From UBA3839 sp963627995 (lineage in GTDB: Bacteria > Bacteroidota > Bacteroidia > Bacteroidales > Bacteroidaceae), in assembly GCA_963627995.1 (NCBI GenBank), contig CAVGCV010000001.1:62001-126000 (forward strand): a stretch of 64,000 bases of DNA, written 5' to 3'. Below, in pieces: positions 9,201 to 17,429 of the stretch. Position 1 is the stretch's first letter. Every line of letters starts with the position of its first letter. The notes beneath the pieces are model-generated. The model saw nothing but the letters and a program-made list of their open reading frames with translations, was not told the DNA's origin and made no database searches. Both the position numbers and the translations under genes were made by a program.

Positions 9201-10277
9201 TTCATGGACGGCGACTACCGCAAGATGCGCGTCGTCGGCACGGGCATCGGCCTGGCGCTCACCCACGACCTCGTGAAGCTCCACCACGGGAGCATCGCGT
9301 TCGAGAGCGAGGAGGGCAAGGGCACGGCGTTCACCGTCGCCTTCCCCACGGCCCGCACGGCCTACGCCCACGACGAGCAGGAGGAGGGCAGCCCCGACGG
9401 GGCGGCGTCCATCGCCGAGGTGGCGGTGGCGGAGCTGCCGGACGCCGGGGAGAAGGGCGGCGAGAAGGAATACACGGTGCTTGTGGTCGAGGACAACGCC
9501 GAGCTGCTCATGCTGCTCAAGAGCCACCTGGGCAGGCGCTACAACGTGCTCACCGCGCGCAACGGGCAGCAGGCCCTCAACGTGCTGGCACGCAAGGGGC
9601 TCGACATCGTGGTGAGCGACGTGATGATGCCCGTGATGGACGGCTTCGAGCTGCTCCGCACCATCAAGCAGACAGAGGACTACGCGCAGCTGCCCGTGGT
9701 GATGCTCACCGCCAAGACGCGCGACGAGGACCGCGCCGCCGGCTACGGCAGCGGCGCCGACGCCTACCTCGCCAAGCCGTTCCGCATGGACGAGCTGCAG
9801 CTGCGCATCGACAGCATCATCGCCAACCGCGAGCGCGTGCGCCGCAAGTTCCAGACACAGACCGACTTCGAGGTGGAGGAGCAGCACTACAGCAGCCCCA
9901 ACGAGATTTTCATCCAGAAGGCCATCGACTGTGTGAAGAGCCACCTCGCCGACGCCGACTACAACCGCGAGCAGTTTGCCGCCGACCTCTGCGTCAGCTC
10001 ATCGACGCTCTACAACAAGCTGCGCTCCATCACGGGCGGCAACGTCACGGAGTTCATCAACAGCATCCGGCTGAAGGAGGCGTGCCGCATCATGAAGGCG
10101 AACCCACACACGTCCATCGCCGAGGTCGTGGCAATGGTGGGCTACAACACGCCGAAGTACTTCTCGAAGCTCTTCAAGGCGGAGTTCGGGATGTCGCCCA
10201 CGGAATTCCTGAAGAGCCTCAGCCGCGACGCGCAGGACGCGGACGCGCACGCCAGGGAGGACGGCGGCGCACCGTGA
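6222..10277 (+). CDS. hybrid two-component sensor kinase/response regulator with AraC output (HTCS)
   Basis: A 1351-residue one-protein signalling system typical of Bacteroidota glycan sensing. A signal peptide (1-20) is followed by two seven-bladed propellers built of Reg_prop repeats (about 30-690, e.g. DGDGNLWVGTRNGL and SRDGTVWAGTDGGLTRY). Next come a Y_Y_Y domain (about 705-785), one membrane helix (about 792-812) and a HisKA domain with His836 in FTNITHELLTPL. An HATPase domain (about 930-1045, NLVSNAVKYTGEGG and GTGIGLAL), a receiver with Asp1133 (VSDVMMPVMDG) and a C-terminal AraC helix-turn-helix (about 1245-1337) complete it. The H-box has Leu where Arg is usual (HE-x-RTPL). Family members bind oligosaccharides in the periplasm and switch on a polysaccharide locus, but no SusC/SusD pair is beside it. 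The secreted esterase downstream is convergent, so the target is not evident. Confidence 0.95.
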   Translation: MKNFLLASLCAWLVGLSATAQGLPFRALPPIQATSADEVYDLHLSRQGLLWMGTNSGLRTYDGYAFDSYRNNAYSYGLLPNNAVNCLTEDGDGNLWVGTRNGLVRMDCMHGTFRTYHLPGRQQKIVYCLFTSRDGTVWAGTDGGLTRYVAEADTFLTYDGSHGETMADTDGSSRPVGNYSVKSMAEDEEGNLYVGTWNDGLLMLKRETGTFYRYPRFNSMNSAYTLFLDSRQRLWIGTWGHGLERLDNPRDIANPGLRKWEKHDDFNPYIYYYDIIEDPVTQTIWAGSSEGIQLMRLDSDSLASYTHVGAQQLASCWSLETDGRGNIWVSTMGTVVHIDTSPTKFRYWRASSPDVPAMPNSVTSLYTPDGRTLWLTLRPYGLAQLDRATGSLRYGRQLDFAPGIDTKTLISSFSKIIQRAPGEVWMANAGRGIVRLREHGGAAETLHIGDSYVNTLYKARDGSVWVGQRSLVAVVFPDDSVAVLGKDEPFMACDARGIGEDRQGNMWVATNNMGVIKATPTGRRSFRFKQYCPKLGNLSADDVESCMEDSRGRLWAISMSGGLFRYDARADRFVAVTHEYNLSSNCVFAINEDSQGNLWLALDNALARLSFRGGNVPDVATFGKEDGLEDDRFNLNATFRHGRELFFGNKTGFVSFVPEEIGRQPAAKHPLLVTNVWIDGRPWKELDSTLRAEVSDIAPAYARRIVVPPSVKRVGVGFVLLTYTNPGQNKYAYKLEGYDEKWNVTDARSRRAVFENLPVGTYRLRMKASDSRGTWTELPYAIEIKVLPPWYLAWWAFALYALLLAGAAYGLTQWYHRRLKTRNQLAMNTLFTNITHELLTPLSVISAAAETVRGGSTPPQPIDLIQNNVQRLTRLLRQILEVRKSQEGKLKLKVAEGDLARFVASVCENLRPLAESRGIALEVDCAGDGPAWFDSDKMEKVLYNLVSNAVKYTGEGGTVRVALRIDGRKRATLTVRDTGIGIAREKQKHLFTPFMDGDYRKMRVVGTGIGLALTHDLVKLHHGSIAFESEEGKGTAFTVAFPTARTAYAHDEQEEGSPDGAASIAEVAVAELPDAGEKGGEKEYTVLVVEDNAELLMLLKSHLGRRYNVLTARNGQQALNVLARKGLDIVVSDVMMPVMDGFELLRTIKQTEDYAQLPVVMLTAKTRDEDRAAGYGSGADAYLAKPFRMDELQLRIDSIIANRERVRRKFQTQTDFEVEEQHYSSPNEIFIQKAIDCVKSHLADADYNREQFAADLCVSSSTLYNKLRSITGGNVTEFINSIRLKEACRIMKANPHTSIAEVVAMVGYNTPKYFSKLFKAEFGMSPTEFLKSLSRDAQDADAHAREDGGAP

Positions 10278-10304
10278 GCGCGCCCGCATCAGCCGGCCGA
10301 CAAG

Positions 10305-10360
10305 ACAAGCGCAGGGCGCGTGCCCCGTCCCGACGGACGAGGCACGCGCCCTGCGCTTGT
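10305..10360. terminator. bidirectional terminator between HTCS and esterase
   Basis: A perfect 20-bp inverted repeat (10305-10324 with 10341-10360) encloses a loop that itself contains CGTCC-CGAC-GGACG. It lies between two convergent genes. Confidence 0.8.
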
Positions 10361-10391
10361 TGCCTGTTCTTGCGAGGCGGGGAGGGACGGC

Positions 10392-11315
10392 TCAGCGTCC
10401 GACAGCCACCTTTTGCACCGTCACGCTCCCATCGGCACGGCATGCCGCCCGCAGGTAGATGCCGCTGGCGGCGGGCGACGGCACCCGTCGCCCATCGAGG
10501 GTGTAGTAGGCGGGCGCGTCAGTGCCGGTGTTGTCGGTGGCCGGCGCGGCCACGCCGTCCGTCTGTCCGCGCACATGGGAGAACACCCAGTCGAGACGTT
10601 CGGCCGTGTAGCTCTGCACGCAGGTCATCTCGTGCGTCCATCCATCCTCCGTCTCCATCCGCGCCTCGCCGCCCAGTCGCGCGAGCTGGCCGATGAAGTC
10701 TTCCGCGGTTTCCACACTCATGATGGCATCGGCCGTTCCCATCACGGTGAACACGGGGGTCTGCGCCACGTTGTCGGCCACACATTTCGACGGATTGCCC
10801 GCCACGGGCATGGCGGCGGCAAAGAGGCCCGGATAGGCCGACAGCAGCCCCCACGTGCCGGTGCCGCCCATCGACCCTCCAAACACATAGACGCGGTCGG
10901 CGTCGGCCGCCCCGCCGGCGGTGTAACGCTCAATCATGGCCTTCACGGCATTGTTCATCGGCCCGCCCCACGACTTGTCGGACGGGCATTGCGGCACGAG
11001 GAAAAGCGAGCGCACGCGGTGCGCCTCCAGATAGTTGGCAATGGAGTCGATGCCTTTCTCCCCCATCTGCGTCGTGTTGTCGCTGCCCTTGCTTGACCCT
11101 CCGTGCAGGTAGACGACGAGCGCGGGCGTTCCGCCCTCCTCGGCGGCGATGTCGGCGCAGCGGTAGGGCATCTTGACGTTGAGGACAGACACGGACTCGC
11201 TGCTGAAGTCCACTTGGCCCGCAGCTTTCTGAGCCGTTGCCGGGACGAGGGAAGCCGCCAGTGCGGCGGCCGCACAAAAGAGCCGCGCGCAGCGGCTAAG
11301 GGTTGTTGTACGCAT
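10392..11315 (-). CDS. secreted alpha/beta-hydrolase esterase (PHB-depolymerase/feruloyl-esterase-like)
   Basis: A 307-residue exported hydrolase. The signal peptide covers residues 1-29 (ending PATAQ). The oxyanion loop is YLHGGSSKG (about 69-77), the nucleophile elbow is FGGSMGGTGTW with Ser148, the acidic residue is probably in VMGTADAIMS, and the catalytic His lies in DGWTHEMT. This order fits small secreted esterases of the prolyl-oligopeptidase/LpqC type that often remove ester groups from plant polysaccharides. The tail (about 268-307) has the pattern YYTLDGRRV...GIYL...V, a C-terminal module frequent on exported Bacteroidales proteins and related to sorting tails; the rhamnosidase in this window has the same one. 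The exact substrate is unknown. Confidence 0.8.
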   Translation of the reverse strand: MRTTTLSRCARLFCAAAALAASLVPATAQKAAGQVDFSSESVSVLNVKMPYRCADIAAEEGGTPALVVYLHGGSSKGSDNTTQMGEKGIDSIANYLEAHRVRSLFLVPQCPSDKSWGGPMNNAVKAMIERYTAGGAADADRVYVFGGSMGGTGTWGLLSAYPGLFAAAMPVAGNPSKCVADNVAQTPVFTVMGTADAIMSVETAEDFIGQLARLGGEARMETEDGWTHEMTCVQSYTAERLDWVFSHVRGQTDGVAAPATDNTGTDAPAYYTLDGRRVPSPAASGIYLRAACRADGSVTVQKVAVGR

Positions 11316-11414
11316 TGTGTTGGTGTTTTTTTTGGTTCTTAGACTGGAAAAAGCGGCAAAGGTTTACACGGCTTCCCGCGCAAACCTCTGCCGCATGCCA
11401 AAGCCCGGCGTTGC

Positions 11415-13130
11415 TCAGAATGTCAGCGCCACGCCGGCAAGGAAGTTCGTCCCCATCCCCGGATGGCCGAGGTAGGGCTCGTAGCGCTTGTTGAGCAGGT
11501 TGTCGCAGCGGCCGTAGACGGAGAGCCGCTCGCCCTCGCGCAGCACGCCGACCGGCAGCGTGTAGGATGCCGACAGCCCAAGGTTGAAGATGTTGGCGCG
11601 GCGGTAGCTCACGCCCTTGCTGAACGTCTGCGCCGTGCAGTCGGCCCCGATGCTCAGGGCCGGGACGACGCGCCACGCGGCATCCACGCGGATGTCGGTG
11701 TTGGGCCGCCAGTCGGTGGCGGCATCCCCGCCGTCCGCATCGTCGTCGGTGGCCCAGCCGTTGAACTGCGTTCGGACGCCGAGCGCGAAGACGTCGCGGT
11801 AGTCGTAGCGCACGTCGGCGTTGAGGTGGAACAGCGAGCCGTCGGCCTGCAGCAGGCGGCCGTCCGGCGACAGCTCGGCGCGGTTCTTCGACACGTCGTA
11901 GCCGCCGTACAGCAGGGCATACAGCCCGTCGGCGATGTTCCAGCTGACGCCTGCGGCGGCGCGAACCACGTCGAACTGGTTGCGGAGCTGCGCGAGGACT
12001 GTCTTTACCGACACCGAGCCGTCGGTATTGTCAAACGCCGCGGTTTCAGCGTGCTGCCAATAGGGGGTCATCTGCGCGAAGTGGCGGAAATCGTTCGCCA
12101 CCTCGCCGCCCGTGGCCGAGGCGAACACTTCGAGCGCGGGAGTTGCGCGGCAGGCGAGCCGCACGTCGGGCGCGAGGCGCGTCTTCTTCTCCAGCCCCGT
12201 GTTGAAGCCCACTGTCGCGCCGAGGCGCAGCGACAGCTGCCCGGACCGCAGGTCGTAGTGTGGCGCGACGCTGAACGAGTTGTTGGCCTCGAACGCCTCG
12301 CACCCGTAGGCCAGGCTTCTCGCCCCGAGGTCAAGCCCCAGCGTGCCGGAGCCAGAGAGGCTGTACCCCAGGTTCAGCTCGCCGGCGAGCTGTGTCTCGT
12401 CGTTCTTCGCGTCGGCGGCGAAGTAGTTGTGCCTGTACTTCTGGTTGAAGAAGAGGAAGGCGAGCTTTCCGCCCACGCTGAACGCGCCCGCGCTGTAGGG
12501 CGTGACGCCCGCGCTGAACGCGCCGAGCGTGTTGTGCTGCTTGTCGGTGTAGTCTTGGGGAACGGCCGGCATCCACGTCCCGGCCAGGTGGTTGAACACC
12601 TGGCTCTCCACCTCGGCACGGACGAGGAGCGAGGAGCTCGAGGAGAGCTCGTGCCCGTAGGCCACACTGCCGCGGGCGGTGTAGAAGCGCGACATCCAGC
12701 CTTCGGGGCCGCCGTCCTTCGCCCTGCCGTTGTGGCCGCGCAGCGAGAGGTCGATGTCGAGCAGGTCGCCGGGCGCGATTTTCACGCCGTAGGCCCCGCG
12801 CAGGTTCAGGTTTCCGTGCGATCCTCCGCCCAGGGTGGCGAATCCGCGCGGGCAGCCTTCGACGGCCGCGTCGCTCCCGGCCGCCCACACGGGCTGGAAC
12901 ACATGGGTCGCGGCCGGCACGGCGGTCGCGTCGTAGCGCACGTCGTAGTGCCGCGCCTCGGCCTTCTCCGCCTCGGGCAACACGTTCACCTTGTTGGCGT
13001 CCCTCACCACGGGCGTGTAGGAGCTCTCCACCTCCACCACGTTGTTCATCTGCGCCCGCAGCGGGAGGACGGAGGGCGGGAGCCCGAACGCGCCCGCCAG
13101 CGCGAGCATCTTCAGTTTCTGTCGTTTCAT
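11415..13130 (-). CDS. outer-membrane TonB-dependent-receptor-like barrel protein
   Basis: A 571-residue protein with a signal peptide (about 1-26, ending PLRAQ), then the segment MNNVVEVESSYTPVVRDANKVNVLPEAEK. That segment is characteristic of a conserved Bacteroidales outer-membrane family which keeps barrel strands but has lost most of the plug. The remainder is amphipathic barrel sequence with repeated Arg/Tyr/Gly girdles, and it ends in a Phe (GVALTF), the usual terminal residue of an outer-membrane barrel. It lies 27 bases after the TPR gene and is surely co-transcribed with it. The pairing of a large periplasmic TPR protein with this barrel recurs in the order. The role is unknown, possibly envelope assembly or transport. 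Confidence 0.8.
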   Translation of the reverse strand: MKRQKLKMLALAGAFGLPPSVLPLRAQMNNVVEVESSYTPVVRDANKVNVLPEAEKAEARHYDVRYDATAVPAATHVFQPVWAAGSDAAVEGCPRGFATLGGGSHGNLNLRGAYGVKIAPGDLLDIDLSLRGHNGRAKDGGPEGWMSRFYTARGSVAYGHELSSSSSLLVRAEVESQVFNHLAGTWMPAVPQDYTDKQHNTLGAFSAGVTPYSAGAFSVGGKLAFLFFNQKYRHNYFAADAKNDETQLAGELNLGYSLSGSGTLGLDLGARSLAYGCEAFEANNSFSVAPHYDLRSGQLSLRLGATVGFNTGLEKKTRLAPDVRLACRATPALEVFASATGGEVANDFRHFAQMTPYWQHAETAAFDNTDGSVSVKTVLAQLRNQFDVVRAAAGVSWNIADGLYALLYGGYDVSKNRAELSPDGRLLQADGSLFHLNADVRYDYRDVFALGVRTQFNGWATDDDADGGDAATDWRPNTDIRVDAAWRVVPALSIGADCTAQTFSKGVSYRRANIFNLGLSASYTLPVGVLREGERLSVYGRCDNLLNKRYEPYLGHPGMGTNFLAGVALTF

Positions 13131-13157
13131 CGTTGGGTCGTTAAGAAAGTCGTCGCC

Positions 13158-15905
13158 TTATCTGTCCAGCCGCTCCTCAATCATGCGGTTGATGTCCTCG
13201 CTCTCCGTGTAGCTGCTCTTGAGCGAGAGGAGGTACTGGCGCGCCTCGATGGCGCGGTCGGTCGCCGCATACACGTCGGCGAGCAGCACGAAGGCGCGCG
13301 CCAGCCAGTAGCTGTGGGCGGAGCCCGCGTCGGTGAACGTCGTGAGGATGTCCTCGGCCGACTTGTACTGCTTCGTGTCGTAGGCGTACTGCGCCAGCTC
13401 CACCACTGCCTGCGCGCCCCACGCGGTGCGCGTGTCCTGCGCGAGCTGCTGGTAGTCGGCCACGGCCGCGTCGGCATTGCCCAGCGCCATGTGGCTCTGC
13501 GCGCGCGCCAGTCGCGCCTCGGCCGCGAGGTCGGGCGACAGCTTCGCGCCGGGCTGGAGCAGGCGCGTGACCACGTCGGCCACGGCCTGGGCCTGTCCGG
13601 CGGCCCGCGCGCTCCGCAACTGCCCCTCGAGGGCGGCCATGCGCCGCTCGGCCGACAGCGTCTGCGCCTCCAGCTGCCGGTAGTGGGCGAGGGCCTGCGC
13701 GTGGTCGCCGCCGGCCGTGGCGCGCAGGGCCGCCTCGGCGGTCATCTCGTCGAGCTCGTCCGCCGTCAGCCCCCTGCCCGCCTGCCGCGCCAGCTGGGCG
13801 TACTCGCCCACGCGCCCCAGGTCGGTGTAGATGTCCTTGAGGTTCGACAGCGCCGTCTGCGCCTCCTCCGTGTCCGGGTAGCGCTCCATCACGCGGCGGT
13901 AGGCGGCGATGGCCGCTTCCTTCTGTCCGCTCTCGGCGTAAATCATGCCGATTTCGTTGGCCGCGCGGCGGCAGTTCGCGCTTTGCGGATACTTCGACAT
14001 GAGCTGCGTGAACACCGTCATCGCGCGCTGGCGGTCGCCGCTCTGCACGTAGGCGCGCCCCTGCTCGAAGAGCGCGTCGCCGCCGTATTCCGACGCGCCG
14101 TATTGCGCGCCGAGCTGCCCGAGGAGCTCCACCTTCTGCCGGTAGTCGCCGCGCAGGCCGCTAATCAGCGCGAGCTGGAGCAGGGAGTAGTCGCCGGCGG
14201 CGTGGCTCGCGGCCATGGCCTGCCGGTAGGAGGCGGTGGCCGCGTCGAAGTCGCGCGCGGCAAACTGGCAGTCGCCCAGGCGGTTGAGCGCGTCGGCCGC
14301 CAGGAGCGCGTCGGCCGGGCCGGCGTCGGCGAACTGGCGGAAGTGCGGCAGCGCGTCGGCATACTTCTTTTGCTTGAACAGCGCGTAGCCCAGCGTGTAG
14401 CGCGCCAGCTGCCGCCAGCCCCGCGCGTCGCCGCCGTCGGCCGGCGCCGAGAGGCTGCGCTGCAGGTCGGCCACGGCCTCGGCGTACTGCCCGAGCCTGT
14501 ACTCCGCCTCGCCCTTCCAGTAGTGCGTCTCGGGCTTGTCGAGCGTCGCGGCGCTCTGGCGCAGGTATTCCTTGGCCGCCGCGTTGTCGCCGGCGGCGAG
14601 CTTCTGCACGCCGAGGTTGTAGAGCACCTGCTGCTTGGCGGCCACGATTTCGCCGCTCGGGTTCGTGATCTTGTTGATGGAGGCGAGTGCGGCGGGGTAG
14701 TTGCTGGTGGTGAAGTAGACCTCCGTCAGGTGGCGGGCGACGCTCTGTCGGTAGGGCGAGTCGGGATAGCGGTTGAGGAACTGCTCGAATGCCGCCACCG
14801 ACTCGCCGAAGCCCATCGTCGCGCCGTCGTGCAGCGTCAGCGCATAGTTGTAGAACGCCTTTTCCTGCACCGCCGGGTCGGCGTCCATGCCGGCGGCCTG
14901 CTGGAACGCCATGCGCGCCTGCTGCTTGCTGCCGCCCTGCACGTAGGCCATGCCCGCGTGCAGCCATGCGTTCTGCGCCATCGCGTCGCGCTCGCTGCCC
15001 GCGCTGGCGCTCAGGTCGCGCGCCGCGCGGGCGTAGGCCTGCGTGTGCAGCTCGCTCATGCCGAGCTTGTAGAGGGCCGTCCGGCGCGGCGCGGCGCTCT
15101 CGTCGGCGTAAGCGCGCAGCGCCACCACGGCGTTGTAGTGGTCGCCCTGTCCGTAGAGCGCCTCGCCCTCCACGCGCCTCGCCTCCAGCGAGAGCTCCGT
15201 CGCGCCCCACTGCCGCTGGTAGGCGCGGATGGCCTGCAAGGCGCGGGCGGGCTGGCCCTGCTGCACGTAGCAGTCGGCCACGTACACGGGGGCCTTCTTG
15301 CGGTAGGCGCGGCTGTCGCCCACGGCCAGCAGGTAGGGGACGGCCCCGGCGTAGTCGGCCTCGGCGTAGCGCACGTAGCCCGAGTAGTACATCACGTCGG
15401 CCTCGTGCGCCCCCGCGCTGCCGATGGACTCGAGCAGCGCGCGCGCGCGGCCGATGTCGCCCGTGTTGATGTGGGCCACGGCGCGGTAGAGCGTCGCCTC
15501 CACGACCTCCTCCCGCGGCGCATTGGCCCCCGCGTGCTCCGCGTACAGCCCCAGGGCCTCGTCGTAGCGTCCCTCGCGCACGCGCAGGTTGGCCAGCATC
15601 GTCCCGAGCCGGGCGGCCAGCGGATGCACGCGGTGGGCGTCCAGCCAGCGCCCGATGCGCGCGGCCACGCCGTCGGCGTTGAGGTGGTAGTCGGCCACGA
15701 GCGCGGCCTCCTCGCCGTCGGCCAGTCCGCGCGCCCCGTAGTAGTGTCCGTCGGCCATGAGCCTCCACGCCTCCTCGCCGCGCAGGGCCGCCGCGTTGGG
15801 GTCGGCATGCCGCTGGGCCAGGCAGCGTCCGCCGCCCGCGCCTCCCAGCGAGGGAAGCGCCAGGGCGGCGGCCAGGGCAAAAAGTCTGCAAGTATTCTTC
15901 TTCAT
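13158..15905 (-). CDS. periplasmic tetratricopeptide-repeat protein
   Basis: A 915-residue exported protein. The start is set at MKKNTCRLFALAAALALPSLG, a signal peptide, 54 bases after the first possible codon and about 50 bases after a TAAATTTG promoter. After residue 40 nearly the whole length is TPR and Sel1-like helical pairs, for example AVAHINTGDIGRARALLESI, NRYPDSPYRQSVARHLTEVY, GRAYVQSGDRQRAMTVFTQL and IAAYRRVMERYPDTEEAQTALSNL. Proteins with this many repeats act as scaffolds. The neighbouring barrel protein, probably translated from the same message, is the likely partner. Ala and Arg are unusually abundant, which reflects the GC content. Confidence 0.85.
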   Translation of the reverse strand: MKKNTCRLFALAAALALPSLGGAGGGRCLAQRHADPNAAALRGEEAWRLMADGHYYGARGLADGEEAALVADYHLNADGVAARIGRWLDAHRVHPLAARLGTMLANLRVREGRYDEALGLYAEHAGANAPREEVVEATLYRAVAHINTGDIGRARALLESIGSAGAHEADVMYYSGYVRYAEADYAGAVPYLLAVGDSRAYRKKAPVYVADCYVQQGQPARALQAIRAYQRQWGATELSLEARRVEGEALYGQGDHYNAVVALRAYADESAAPRRTALYKLGMSELHTQAYARAARDLSASAGSERDAMAQNAWLHAGMAYVQGGSKQQARMAFQQAAGMDADPAVQEKAFYNYALTLHDGATMGFGESVAAFEQFLNRYPDSPYRQSVARHLTEVYFTTSNYPAALASINKITNPSGEIVAAKQQVLYNLGVQKLAAGDNAAAKEYLRQSAATLDKPETHYWKGEAEYRLGQYAEAVADLQRSLSAPADGGDARGWRQLARYTLGYALFKQKKYADALPHFRQFADAGPADALLAADALNRLGDCQFAARDFDAATASYRQAMAASHAAGDYSLLQLALISGLRGDYRQKVELLGQLGAQYGASEYGGDALFEQGRAYVQSGDRQRAMTVFTQLMSKYPQSANCRRAANEIGMIYAESGQKEAAIAAYRRVMERYPDTEEAQTALSNLKDIYTDLGRVGEYAQLARQAGRGLTADELDEMTAEAALRATAGGDHAQALAHYRQLEAQTLSAERRMAALEGQLRSARAAGQAQAVADVVTRLLQPGAKLSPDLAAEARLARAQSHMALGNADAAVADYQQLAQDTRTAWGAQAVVELAQYAYDTKQYKSAEDILTTFTDAGSAHSYWLARAFVLLADVYAATDRAIEARQYLLSLKSSYTESEDINRMIEERLDR

Positions 15906-15956
15906 GTCAGTGTGTGGGGGAGCGCGCCGTTCGGCACGCACGCCTCCGTCTTCCTG

Positions 15957-15964
15957 CAAATTTA
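15957..15964 (-). promoter_or_regulatory. promoter of the TPR/barrel operon
   Basis: The minus strand reads TAAATTTG, followed by C, a perfect -7 element about 52 bases before the ATG at 15905. Confidence 0.6.
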
Positions 15965-16103
15965 GGGAAATTCCGCCCCGCGCGCGGCGCGCCCCGTGGG
16001 AAAACGGATTATTTAACGCGCATTAACACGCCGTAGCCGTCCGCGCCCGCCGCCGTGCGGCGGAAAGCGGGGCGGTGGCCGCCGAGTTCCGGGCAAATTG
16101 CAC

Positions 16104-16111
16104 TACCTTTG
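16104..16111 (+). promoter_or_regulatory. promoter of the histidine phosphatase gene
   Basis: TACCTTTG, followed by C, matches TAnnTTTG and lies about 78 bases before the ATG at 16189. It is divergent from the TPR operon promoter. Confidence 0.6.
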
Positions 16112-16188
16112 CCGCCGCAGTCCGCAGCGAGAAGCGGCGGAGGCCCGGGAAAGCCCCCGGCCGACACACCCACGAACCCAGCACGCGC

Positions 16189-16719
16189 ATGACCACACTC
16201 TACCTGCTGCGCCACGGAGAGACGGAAGAAAACCGGCGGCACATCCTGCAGGGCACCACGCCCGGCCACCTCACGGAGCTGGGGCGGGCACAGGCCGCAC
16301 AGGCCGCGCAGGGCCTGCGCGGCGTGCACTTCGACGCGCTGCTGTCGAGCGACCTGCGGCGGTGCCTCGACACGTCGGCCATCGTCGCCGCCGCGCTCCG
16401 CCGGTACGGCCCCGGCGGCAACGCCCTGCGCATCACGCCCACGCGGCTGCTGCGCGAGCGCGACTGGGGCTCGGCCACGGGCATGGTGGCGGACGGCACG
16501 GCGCGCATCGCGGTCCCGCCCGACGCAGAGAGCGTGGAGGCCATGCGCGCCCGCGCCCGCGTATTCCTCGACTTCGCCGCCGCCACCTATCGCGGACAGA
16601 CCCTGCTCGTCGTCAGCCACGGACTCTTCCTCCGCTGCCTGCAGGCCGTGTGCCGGGGCGTGGAGATGGCCGACATTGCGCGCATGGGGAACGCCGAGGT
16701 GCGCGTCCTTCCGCTGTGA
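16189..16719 (+). CDS. histidine phosphatase family protein (phosphoglycerate mutase-like)
   Basis: A 176-residue member of the histidine phosphatase superfamily. The N-terminal catalytic signature is LYLLRHGETEENRR, with the nucleophilic His in RHGE. The second Arg lies in SSDLRRCLDTS, the acid in LLRERDWGSATG, and the second catalytic His in LLVVSHGLFLRC. The start was taken at MTTLYLLRHGE because the family always begins a few residues before the RHG motif; an earlier in-frame start would add an Arg-rich leader. The size and sequence fit broad-specificity phosphatases such as CobC/GpmB-like proteins. No cobalamin genes are nearby, so the substrate is open. Confidence 0.88.
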   Translation: MTTLYLLRHGETEENRRHILQGTTPGHLTELGRAQAAQAAQGLRGVHFDALLSSDLRRCLDTSAIVAAALRRYGPGGNALRITPTRLLRERDWGSATGMVADGTARIAVPPDAESVEAMRARARVFLDFAAATYRGQTLLVVSHGLFLRCLQAVCRGVEMADIARMGNAEVRVLPL

Positions 16720-16742
16720 GGGCGGGCTGCGCCCACACAGCT

Positions 16743-16912
16743 CGTTTCCAGGCACTTGCAACCGCGTAAAAAACGTCCGCAGAGAAAAACTTTTTTCTCT
16801 GCGGACGAAATGTGTTTCCTCTGCGGAGCGCGGGAATTTTCTCTGCGGACGTTTCCCGGCCTCTCCGCAGTGTTTTTTTCACCGCGGAGAGCGGGAAAAG
16901 ACACCGCGGGGG
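16743..16912 (-). repeat. dispersed palindromic element, copy A
   Basis: The core palindrome at 16774-16807 has arms CGTCCGCAGAGAAAAA and complement. It is followed by further CTCTGCGG and CTCCGCAG units to about 16905. The left end reads GTTTCCAGGCACTTGC, which is the inverted form of the ends of copies B and E. It fills the space between two convergent genes. Confidence 0.8.
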
Positions 16913-16936
16913 AAGAGGCTTGACTGCAAAAGCTCC

Positions 16937-17392
16937 TCAGGAGAGCGCGACGACGGAGTAGGCGACAACGAGGTAGCGGACGAGCTTGCCCGTGAGCGTC
17001 GTGCCGAGGACGATGGCCGCGTTGGCGCGCATGACGCCGAGGGCGATGGAGATGGCCGTCCCGAGGATGGGCAGGAAGGTGAGGAGGCCCATCCACGATC
17101 CGTAGCGCTCGCACCACCGCCGGGCGCGCTCCATGTGGCGGGGCTTGACGCGCAGCCAGCGGCTGATTTTGTCGGCGTCGCCGAGGCGGCCGAGGTAGTA
17201 GTTCACCATCGAGCCGGCCACGTTCCCGGCCGTGCCTGACAGCACCGTGAGCAGGGGGTCCATCGAGGTGGTGGCGAGCAGCGCGCCCATCACGGCCTCG
17301 CTGCTGAAGGGAATGAACGTGCCGGCGAGGAAGGAGGCGAGCATCATGCCCCAGTAGCCGTATTGGATGAAAAACTCGTTGAGGGTGTTCAC
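16937..17392 (-). CDS. YqaA/DedA family small membrane protein
   Basis: A 151-residue membrane protein with the VTT (SNARE-associated) fold of the short YqaA branch of the DedA superfamily. The markers are YGYWGMMLASFLAGTFIPFSSEAVM (first re-entrant region), GTAGNVAGSMVNYYLGRLG and a conserved Arg/Gly pair near GSWMGLLTFLPILGTAISIALGVMR. DedA proteins are thought to move lipids or lipid carriers across the inner membrane; the function of the short branch is not settled. It is the last gene of the seven-gene operon that begins with recN, 37 bases after the preceding gene. Confidence 0.85.
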   Translation of the reverse strand: MNTLNEFFIQYGYWGMMLASFLAGTFIPFSSEAVMGALLATTSMDPLLTVLSGTAGNVAGSMVNYYLGRLGDADKISRWLRVKPRHMERARRWCERYGSWMGLLTFLPILGTAISIALGVMRANAAIVLGTTLTGKLVRYLVVAYSVVALS

Positions 17393-17429
17393 GGGCGGTG
17401 GTTTGGGTGGGGAAGTCGGGGGAAAGACG

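Noticed and set aside
11463..15965. Plus-strand open frame of 1500 codons opposite the barrel and TPR genes
   Set aside because: It is an antisense shadow of two GC-rich genes: repetitive His/Val/Arg sequence, no start context and no domains.
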